DNA of 64,000 bases from Nostoc sp. FACHB-973 (lineage in GTDB: Bacteria > Cyanobacteriota > Cyanobacteriia > Cyanobacteriales > Nostocaceae). The translations under genes and the position numbers were made by a program. Where the stretch lies: positions 59,802-123,801 of the forward strand of contig NZ_JACJSJ010000016.1 in the NCBI RefSeq assembly GCF_014698115.1. Direction: 5' to 3'. Below the pieces are notes generated by a model, which saw nothing but the letters and a program-made list of their open reading frames with translations, searched no databases and had not been told where the DNA came from. Shown here in pieces: positions 57,723-64,000 of this stretch (position 1 is its first letter; the number at the start of each line of letters is the position of its first letter).

Positions 57723-58041
57723 TATAGCGGTTCCCATTCAGATGCGGTACATTCTATCGCGAGGTGTAGGGGCACGGCAGTGCCCATAGGTGTCAACTTA
57801 ACGTGAAACCCTTGTGAAGACGTGATATTGAGTTCATTCACTTACGGTTACTCACCGCGTTACCCCACCCTAACCCTCCCCTTGTAAAGGGGAGGGAACT
57901 AGATTTCCTGTTTCCCCCCTTTCCAAGGGTGGATTAAGGGGGGTAAAACGTATGTGGAACAAGCGTTTGAGCTTAAGTTGACACCAATGGGCAGTGCCGT
58001 GCCCCTACAGGTGTACCTCATGCTTGTCGCGAAACGCTATA
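57723..58041. mobile_element. Family C repeat interrupted by a 205-bp element
   Basis: The outer repeat runs TATAGCGGTTCCCATTCAGA to GCGAAACGCTATA and would be about 105 bp if uninterrupted. Its central palindrome is split by an inserted element (57785-57989), leaving GGCAGTGCC on both sides (57776-57784 and 57990-57998). Confidence 0.85.
57785..57989. mobile_element. 205-bp MITE, family E, with 17-bp inverted ends
   Basis: Ends CATAGGTGTCAACTTAA and TTAAGTTGACACCAATG (one mismatch). The interior has ACCCCACCCTAACCC and CCCCTTTCCAAGGGTGG repeats but no gene. It is flanked by the 9-bp direct repeat GGCAGTGCC. A second copy starts at 63888. Confidence 0.88.
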
Positions 58042-58278
58042 TCTCAGTTTGAGATTTTTATTGAATCTACGTATTATCTCGTATTTCCCTGACGTTAAAT
58101 TATCGTAAATTAACCTGAGTTCGACGTAAGAAAAAGTCTGAAAACTAGACAGAGTAAGCGATTAAGCAACACACACTCGGTTAGTTTAATGTCAACAAGC
58201 TTCGATAAATGAGAATATGATGTATTGATGCATATTTAGGTACTGAAAGTGGGAAAATGGATTTGTGATGAATTCATT

Positions 58279-58539
58279 ATGGTGATGGGTACTAAAAAAT
58301 CTCAAAAACCGGATCACAGGGGAGGAAGACGTGAAAATGCTGGCAGAAAACCAACTTGGAATAATAAAGACACTATTACAATCCGTGTGCCAAAAATCGT
58401 TGCGGCACAAGTAATAGAACTAGCTCGTAGACTTGATTCTGGCGAAAATATTGAATTAGACACAAAATCAAAATTCCTCGGTAATGATTTTGTGATTAAA
58501 TCTAGTTTTCCCGATGATGAAAATATCACAAAATCATAA
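58279..58539 (+). CDS. Small DNA-binding-like protein (passenger of the IS element)
   Basis: 86 residues from the ATG at 58279; an ATG at 58285 and a longer form from 58249 are possible. The N-terminal basic patch GGRRENAGRKP (AT-hook-like) is followed by DTITIRVPKIVAAQVIELAR, which resembles a ribbon-helix-helix beta-strand and helix. Proteins opening this way are common in cyanobacteria and often annotated as hypothetical. It lies inside an IS element and ends 7 nt before the transposase remnant. It may act as a regulator of a mobile element or plasmid; function unproven. Confidence 0.65.
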   Translation: MVMGTKKSQKPDHRGGRRENAGRKPTWNNKDTITIRVPKIVAAQVIELARRLDSGENIELDTKSKFLGNDFVIKSSFPDDENITKS

Positions 58540-58546
58540 TTTATAA

Positions 58547-59077
58547 ATCAGAGATTTAGCTAATTGGGGCAAAAGTTCTTTGGGTTGGTACTTTGGTTTT
58601 AAGTTACATCTAATAATTAATGAATTCGGGTAAATTTTATCTTTTATGATTACCTCTGCTAATGTAGATCACCGTAAGCCTGTCCCCCAAATGACCAAGA
58701 ATTTGTTTGGAAAATTATTTGGTGATCGGGGATATATTTCCCAACAATTATTTGAAGTTCTCCAACAGCAACATCTTCAACTTATTACAACCCTGAGAAA
58801 AAATATAAAAAATCGTTTAATACCTTTAATTGATAAAATTTTATTAAGGAAGCGTTCCCTGATAGAAACCGTTAATGACCAGTTGAAAACCATATCCCAG
58901 ATTCAACACACTCGCCACCGCAATGTAGGGAATTTTATGGTTAATGTTATTGCTGGTTTAATCGCTTATACCTATCAAGATAAAAAACCTTCATTAAATC
59001 TAAAAACACAAGATTTAGATTTCCTACAACAGCCACATTTTTTGCCTGAAGAAACATTGGCGAACGCTATCATCTAA
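58547..59077 (+). pseudogene. IS982-family transposase, C-terminal remnant
   Basis: Read from about 58547, the frame gives LANWGKSSLGWYFGFKLHL then INEFG, a TAA at 58631, and continues ILSFMITSANVDHRKPV, FGDRGYISQQLF and RNVGNFMVNVIAGLIAYTYQ. These are the catalytic-half motifs of IS982 transposases. The N-terminal half is missing and replaced by the passenger gene, and the in-frame stop confirms inactivity. The ATG at 58646 gives a 143-residue open frame, but this is not an active protein. Confidence 0.85.
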
Positions 59078-59150
59078 GCTACACCCTAAAAATTCTATTT
59101 CTGCCTTCTGCCTGCTGAAAAGACTTTTTCTTACGTCGAACTCAGGTTAA

Positions 59151-59457
59151 AACAGCATTTTGACTGCGATTGCCCTTTGAACTTCCCGCAAGTCGAAGGC
59201 TGTTTTCGATAAAATCTGATAGCGATCGCATCCACATTGATACACCTGACACTTAGTATTTACAACAACTAATAGTTAGTTTCGTATTTTCTCACAACTG
59301 ATTTAGGATTGCTATAGTCCTCAAATTGATAAACTAACGCCTCCCTAGCCAAAACAACCGCCGTTGTTACTATTACTGTCACTTTAAGTGTACAGGTAGT
59401 CCACTATTCTAAAATGATGAATAGCTTTTTTGATTAAAGTTTTTGAGGGAATATTCT
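59151..59457. other. Spacer after the IS element
   Basis: About 300 bp without a gene; contains one HIP1 site (GCGATCGC) and no clear repeat. It should hold the promoter of the next small gene. Confidence 0.4.
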
Positions 59458-59664
59458 ATGACTATTTGGGTAAATGAGCAAATCGATCCGTCTGGGATGA
59501 TTCATGCTTGTATTGCTTGTTGTAACGAATCTCAAGCCAAAGATTGTCATCATTCCTTTGAGAATAATTTGAGCGAGACACAAAAAGCAGCAGGTTGGGT
59601 AGCACGATTACGCACAGTCGATTCTTGGGATGATGTTCCAGTCAATTCTTTAAAACTCAATTAA
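59458..59664 (+). CDS. Small Cys-rich protein, unknown function
   Basis: 68 residues from the ATG at 59458, with GAGGGA 7 nt upstream, a strong ribosome binding site. The sequence is MTIWVNEQIDPSGMIHACI followed by ACCNESQAKDCHHSFENN: four Cys and two His within about 17 residues, which could bind a metal. The remainder is acidic and Trp-containing (AAGWVARLRTVDSWDDVP). I do not recognise it. Confidence 0.7.
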   Translation: MTIWVNEQIDPSGMIHACIACCNESQAKDCHHSFENNLSETQKAAGWVARLRTVDSWDDVPVNSLKLN

Positions 59665-60384
59665 CAAGGAAGAATTCAGGAGTCAGAATTCAGAATTCTG
59701 AATGAAGAAATATAAATTTGATGTAGGGTGCGTTGTCGCCAAGCGCCGCACCTTAAATTGTTGACGGTGCGTTAGCCTACTGAATTCACCAATTCTGTAT
59801 TCTGAATTCTGTATTCTGAATTCTTTCTCCAACCTCAACGACACTCACGACTCATCACCAAATCTCCATTAGCTAATCGATACACCCCTTGCGGTTCTAT
59901 AATCGGGTGCCAATGTTAAACTTCCCATTGTCATACTAGGTTGGAAATTCATCATTTGTTTTCTGTATTGGTAAATTGCAACTAAGATGATGGAAATGTA
60001 AAATCTATCCTTGTGTAATAAAATACATAAATATACAATCTTGATTACAGAAAACTGTATCGCTATAGCAATCCTGTTTGAGTTGTGAAAAATATCAGTG
60101 GTGACTGTTGACTGTTGACAGCCTGAGCAGCAAGATTTCACTTTGTCATTTAGGACTGCTATGGTATCGTTTTTGATTGCCCATATTTCAACAGCCAACC
60201 CAGCAAATCCCATTTAAACAGGTTAATAAAGGATAAAAATCAGATTAAAATTGTCAAATTATTAACAACTACTTCCAAGAAAACTAATTTATTATAGAAA
60301 TTTGATGATTTTTTGCAACTATTAAGAGTTATCATCTATACCGTAGATTAAATTGAAAAACTTTGCAAAAACCGAATCAATTTA
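59665..60384. other. Spacer with dispersed repeats and a possible gene remnant
   Basis: 720 bp. It contains AGAATTCAG heptamers, a GGTGCGTTGTCGCCAAGCGC repeat and GACGGTGCGTTAGCC. On the minus strand, 59835-59918 could encode a C-terminal tail (HWHPIIEPQGVYRLANGDL onward, then a stop) with stops just upstream, so perhaps a gene relic. No intact gene. Confidence 0.45.
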
Positions 60385-60942
60385 GTGAACTATCCCAGAG
60401 TTTACACTTCGGAGCAAGGCTATCCCATTAATTTAGTTGGCGAAACGGGACAAGCGGTTCAAATTTCAATTCATCCCCCCAGTCAATATATCTGTGCCAA
60501 CTGCGAACGGATATTACCAGATTGGAAACAGCAGCCATTTTTACGAGTAGTGATTGTTTTACAACAATCGCGCTATCAACTAGTGGAAAAGACAGCCCAA
60601 GTAGAGACAGACAAAGAACGCTTACGGGAAAAGTTTATGAGATTTGGCTGCGATTTGGCATTTAATTTGCGCGATCGCGGTTATTTAACAGACCTAATCG
60701 ACCCTCGTACAGGCTATCCTTTATTATCCCATCCCGGAGCAATTCCCCACGACGACACAGCAGTTGTTCAAGCTTTACTCAACTATCCAGTGATTAAAAA
60801 TCAATGCCGTGTGTTAATTCATCCCGAATGGGGTGCAGCAGTTTATCCTAGCATCTTGATATCAGAAGCTCCCCCAATTGTAATTGAATGGGTTACTAAA
60901 GCTATAGCAGCCATGCATGGTTGGAAAGAAATTGATGATTAG
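60385..60942 (+). CDS. MMADHC-like protein (methylmalonic aciduria/homocystinuria type D homologue)
   Basis: 185 residues from a GTG. The core RFGCDLAFNLRDRGYLTDLI, DPRTGYPLLSHPGAIPHDDT and HPEWGAAVYPS matches what I recall for the DUF2246/MMADHC family. In animals MMADHC directs cobalamin between its two enzymes; the bacterial role is not established. Two Cys in YICANCERIL may bind a metal. No cobalamin gene lies beside it. It is followed by a family A repeat and then the DUF3445 gene in the same direction. Confidence 0.82.
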   Translation: MNYPRVYTSEQGYPINLVGETGQAVQISIHPPSQYICANCERILPDWKQQPFLRVVIVLQQSRYQLVEKTAQVETDKERLREKFMRFGCDLAFNLRDRGYLTDLIDPRTGYPLLSHPGAIPHDDTAVVQALLNYPVIKNQCRVLIHPEWGAAVYPSILISEAPPIVIEWVTKAIAAMHGWKEIDD

Positions 60943-61010
60943 TAATTTATCATTTGTGATTGGACATCCATTATTAATTATTCCCCTCTGCTGAAGATCT
61001 CCCTCATAGA

Positions 61011-61124
61011 TACAGCAGATTTCAAGGAAAGTGAGGTACACAATCTAAGTCTGTTATCCAGGTATAAAGCGTGTTTTATTCTCCGAAGTTTCGTTCGTCG
61101 GAAGCCTTCGCTCATTCTGCTGTA
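61011..61124 (+). repeat. Dispersed inverted-repeat element, family A (best ends)
   Basis: 114 bp with perfect 9-bp terminal inverted repeats TACAGCAGA and TCTGCTGTA. It shares GTTATCCAGGTATAAAGCGT with the copy at 55836; its right third is a different GAAGTTTCGTTCGTCGGAAG palindrome variant. Confidence 0.88.
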
Positions 61125-61168
61125 TATATTGGAAATGAGAAGAATAAAAAACAAGCAAAATAGAATCT

Positions 61169-62191
61169 GTGTCTCTAGACAACTTGTTCCAAGAAGTTAG
61201 GACAGTGGAAGCTTCTAATAATGCGGCTTGCTACTTTCCCCTGATGAGTGGACGCTACGAAGTTAAGCCAGGGATGATGCCTTTTGGCTGCTGTTTGGGT
61301 AACACTCAGGTAGATGGGCAGGTATTTCAAATTGATGATAATTTTACCCAGTACCGTCAAGCTAAGTTGTTAGCCCGTGAGGAACGGTTGAGCAAGTACT
61401 ACCAAACCTGCAATTATTCTAAGGCTGTGGCAAGTGCGGTCGCTCGTTTAATAATTAATCGCCTTACCCAAGAACACCCAAAGCACTTTTACTATCAAAA
61501 GTCAATACATAACACCCTCAAATTTCACAGCCAACTTACCAAAGAAACACTCTATTTAGATGCAGAGTTCCAGTTACACCAAGTCGAAGGTAGCCAAGTT
61601 GTTCCAGCTTATGCTTCTACCCTCGATGCTTTAGCAGCACAGGTGCAGGAAGACCTGACAATTATCTGCCGTTCTGCTGATGGTAGGAACTGGTTGAGTG
61701 GAGTTCATCTGTGCTATCCCAACCACTGGTCAGCTGAGGAAAAAATCGGTCAAGATTTTGCCACAATTCATGCGCCTGTGGCGGGGATGGAAAAAATAAA
61801 TCGGCGAGGTTTAGCGATCGCTAATACAATGATTACTCACAAACCGATGGTACGCTTTGCTTGGGGTTTGAGTAACGATACCCGCCTGAACCACCATCCC
61901 CAACCACCGCCCGGTGTGTCAGTTAGCCAATGGCGAGGTAGAGATTTTGATCTGCAACACCCCAGGCTTTATTTGCGAATTGAGCGACAAGTCATTTGGG
62001 GAATACCAGAGTATGAAGCAGCGCTGTTTACAATTCGTACTTACTTTAGAGATTGTGGTGTAGTTAAAAAAGATTCACTGCTAAAGTCTAAGCTGTATAC
62101 TGCAATTGAGTCTATGTCGCTGGAGTCACTGGTATATAAAGGGTTAGCAGAAAGTAAAGCCAGTATTTTGGAGTGGCTAAACGAGGTTTGA
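61169..62191 (+). CDS. DUF3445 protein, heme-dependent oxidative N-demethylase type
   Basis: 340 residues from a GTG. Sequence pieces such as PFGCCLGNTQVDGQVFQID near the start, AQVQEDLTIICRSADG, HLCYPNHWSAEEKIGQDF and IHAPVAGMEKI are those of the DUF3445 family (heme-dependent oxidative N-demethylase alpha-subunit-like). The founding enzyme uses heme and oxygen to remove methyl groups from amines; whether this one does so is unknown. No reductase or partner subunit is adjacent. Full length, no membrane segments. Confidence 0.85.
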   Translation: MSLDNLFQEVRTVEASNNAACYFPLMSGRYEVKPGMMPFGCCLGNTQVDGQVFQIDDNFTQYRQAKLLAREERLSKYYQTCNYSKAVASAVARLIINRLTQEHPKHFYYQKSIHNTLKFHSQLTKETLYLDAEFQLHQVEGSQVVPAYASTLDALAAQVQEDLTIICRSADGRNWLSGVHLCYPNHWSAEEKIGQDFATIHAPVAGMEKINRRGLAIANTMITHKPMVRFAWGLSNDTRLNHHPQPPPGVSVSQWRGRDFDLQHPRLYLRIERQVIWGIPEYEAALFTIRTYFRDCGVVKKDSLLKSKLYTAIESMSLESLVYKGLAESKASILEWLNEV

Positions 62192-62559
62192 CTTCTCTTT
62201 TAACCACCTTCCAAAAACACTTTTAAAATAGAATTCAGAATTCAGAATGGGCTGCGCCCCGCTGCGCTAACAGAATTCAGCAATCTTTTTAGTGGGGGAT
62301 TTAGACCCGCCACTACAAAAGTTGACCACCAAATTTTTAACAAAGTTTGGGGGTTTAATTCCCCTGCCTCTACAGGTAGCAGGTTTTGTGTCGGGGTTAA
62401 ATCGCCGTTATATGATATCCGCCTAATTACCCATAATAAAAATTTCTCCGCGTCGCCGTGTCTCCGTGTCCCCGCGTCAGTCCTAACTATGGGTCTTTAA
62501 CCGGACATGATATTGAATTAATTCTGAATTCTGACGACTGACGCCTTTATTCTTTCTTG
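62192..62559. other. Spacer with a family A fragment and repeats
   Basis: Contains a partial family A element (62232-62279, GAATGGGCTGCGCCCCGCTG and GCGCTAACAG), CGTCGCCGTGTCTCCGTGTC repeats and AATTCTGA heptamers. No gene seen. Confidence 0.6.
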
Positions 62560-63015
62560 TTAAATATTTTGTTTCTGGAGTTCTGCGGGTGCATTTCCAA
62601 ACTTCCTTCCCCTTTTTTTGAGTACACGTCGTAGTCGATCTGCACTCAAATTTACTTGACGTTCAGATGCTAATTTGTTTGCTAGTTCTTTAGAATTATA
62701 AGTCTTTGCTTCTTGAGCTAAGCAATTTTCTAGATAAATCAAATCTGATTCCGAATATCGGGTTTTTCCTCCTCGGCCAGCAGCATCCCACAAGCCTACT
62801 AACCCCAACTTTTCCCAGCGATGAAGGGTTTGACGTACTGTTGAAATCGCCCAGTTCAAACCTTTAGCAATTTCCTCATTTTTTAAGCCACGAGCATTCA
62901 ACAGTAAAACTTGGGCACGATCCTTGGTACGTTGAGGAACATCTTTGGCTTTTCTTAACTCTTCTAGAGTTAGCTTTTCTTCTTCAGTTAGAAAAATTTT
63001 CAATCGGCATCCCAT
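62560..63015 (-). pseudogene. IS630-family transposase, N-terminal remnant
   Basis: 151 residues: MGCRLKIFLTEEEKLTLEEL, VPQRTKDRAQVLLLNARG, and two helix-turn-helix segments (NEEIAKGLNWAISTVRQTL; LSADRLRRVLKKRG). These match the DNA-binding half of IS630-type transposases. The DDE catalytic half is missing downstream, where spacer repeats start. Either a truncated copy or the first frame of a two-frame element whose second part was lost. Inverted ends were not found. Confidence 0.8.
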
Positions 63016-63887
63016 AAATAATAACCTTTTACACAGTCAAATTTTGTCATTTTTATATCTATATCAGACCTCTATACTTGCTACGGCATACATCTGAATA
63101 ATACGCTATTCAACTGAACAATAAGTATTAAGGATGCTCACGTCTAATCTGATGGCTACCACCCATGAAATATTGCCTTGATAACATTTTCAAAGTTGAT
63201 AATTGATTCTCAAAAGTTACGCGCATCAAACTAGACAGCCTTAGCCTGTATAGGTTTGTTTATTGCATAGCCAGAGGCCGTAGCTGATGGCTATGAGGAC
63301 AATAATTTGTTGGCATTGTCCTGATTGCTACCTAATGTCGAATACAAAAAACTGTATCATTAAACTTTTTCACATCTTCCTATTGATCCGGGCATTTATC
63401 AAAACTTTAAAAATTATTTTTTGATGATTTTAGACTTGGATGAGCAAAAAAAGATATACAAGCACAGGTTTTTTTATTTTACTGCTCTGAGTAAATTAAC
63501 TTTTATTATCTCCCAGAAAAAATATCTGTTTTCTCTAGTTTACATAAAATTTACATTGTACGTACCAATATTCTTGGCTAAGACAACAAAATATTTAACG
63601 CTCATTCTAAAAAATACTGCTCACTGCTTATTCTTTGATGATTATGAAAAGTGTGCAATAAACTTTTCATACCTTTCATACTTTTCATACCTTTCATACC
63701 TTTCATACTTTTCATACTTTTCTTACCTTTCTTACTTATCAGAGAGGAGAGCATTTACTTTTACCAAATTCATCTTTCAACATAGGAAACTCCAAAAAAT
63801 AAATTATCCCAATTTCTGGACTTAACACGACTGCTCCTCCCCCTACCGCTTGGCCTAAATGCGTTCTCGTAGGGGCGCACAGCTGTG
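63016..63887. other. Spacer with a 9-bp tandem repeat
   Basis: 870 bp with no convincing gene. At 63663-63734 there are eight units of C(T/C)TTTCATA (last two CTTTTCTTA/CCTTTCTTA). An open frame through them (63421-63825, starting TTG) is low complexity and not accepted. Near 63871 the palindromic repeat GGGGCGCACAGCTGTG begins. Confidence 0.7.
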
Positions 63888-64000
63888 CATTAGTGTCAAC
63901 TTAACGTAAAAACCTTGTAATGACGTTAGAGCAAACTTACTCAATTACCAATCAATCCGGAGTCACCCCACCCCGGCTTTGCTGACGCAAAACCTCCCCT
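63888..64000. mobile_element. Second copy of the family E MITE (cut by window end)
   Basis: Starts CATTAGTGTCAACTTAACGT directly after the palindrome half CACAGCTGTG, and continues with AAACCTTGTAATGACG and ACCCCACCCCGGC as in the copy at 57785. The right end is outside the window. Confidence 0.75.

Larger units (their letters stand above)
58110..59150. mobile_element. IS982-derived element carrying a passenger gene
   Basis: 1,041 bp bounded by perfect 30-bp inverted repeats (58110-58139 and 59121-59150; TTAACCTGAGTTCGACGTAA and its complement at the other end). It contains a small ribbon-helix-helix-like gene in its first half and the C-terminal part of a decayed IS982-type transposase in its second. 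No clear target duplication was seen. Confidence 0.85.

Noticed and set aside
59869..60213. 114-residue minus-strand open frame
   Set aside because: Composition is random-like, there is no start signal, and it runs across AT-rich spacer and repeats.
63421..63825. 134-residue open frame near the window end
   Set aside because: TTG start, no ribosome binding site, and its last third is translated from a 9-bp tandem repeat (FSYLSY runs).

Overview
The window comes from a filamentous, most likely heterocyst-forming cyanobacterium (order Nostocales, Nostoc/Calothrix-like). Seen in the sequence: very frequent GCGATCGC-type (HIP1) octamers; oxygen-dependent chlorophyll biosynthesis (acsF); a cytochrome c6 precursor; a y-type thioredoxin; a group 2 sigma factor; a giant Ser/Thr-plus-His hybrid kinase; Uma2 proteins; and abundant heptamer (STRR-type) repeats and short inverted-repeat elements between genes. 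No rRNA, tRNA or CRISPR array was found. The exact species cannot be read from the window.

Layout. 1-2.7 kb: a cut VapBC-like toxin-antitoxin pair, a GAF histidine kinase and a small secreted protein. 3-7.3 kb: a DMT-family exporter, a DUF2996-like protein, a TM2-domain membrane protein, and acsF with a clear terminator. 7.3-10 kb: a compact three-gene operon (unknown protein, ATP-grasp-partner-like protein, ATP-grasp ligase), the best candidate here for an undescribed biochemical system. 10-13.6 kb: two small unknown proteins and a TonB-dependent receptor with a possibly structured leader. 13.7-15.5 kb: an AT-rich gene desert. 15.5-17.9 kb: a UbiA-superfamily enzyme with an altered first Asp motif, paired with an FAD monooxygenase. 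18.3-24.1 kb: a 1,923-residue hybrid kinase. 24.7-30.7 kb: petJ, an acetyltransferase, a group 2 sigma factor and priA. 31-40.5 kb: two tandem giant DUF4347/FG-GAP/Calx-beta/RTX secreted proteins. 41-43 kb: a histidine kinase and a NarL-type regulator. 43.4-53 kb: housekeeping genes (tyrA, fabG, thioredoxin, prmA, serA) mixed with a pentapeptide-repeat protein, a DUF1517 protein and a lipoprotein. 53.4-57.7 kb: an unknown coiled-coil protein, two Uma2 proteins and a methyltransferase-HIT fusion. 57.7-64 kb: nested mobile elements, an IS982-derived element carrying a small ribbon-helix-helix-like gene, an MMADHC-like protein, a DUF3445 (heme-dependent N-demethylase-type) protein, an IS630 fragment and the edge of another small element.

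Most genes are single transcription units; the clear operons are vapBC, the ATP-grasp trio and the UbiA-monooxygenase pair. The other strong theme is repeat activity. At least five families of short inverted-repeat elements are scattered through the spacers. One has inserted into the centre of another family's palindrome with a 9-bp target duplication. Heptamer repeats have entered at least three coding regions (priA, the ATP-grasp partner and the giant kinase) without breaking the frame.
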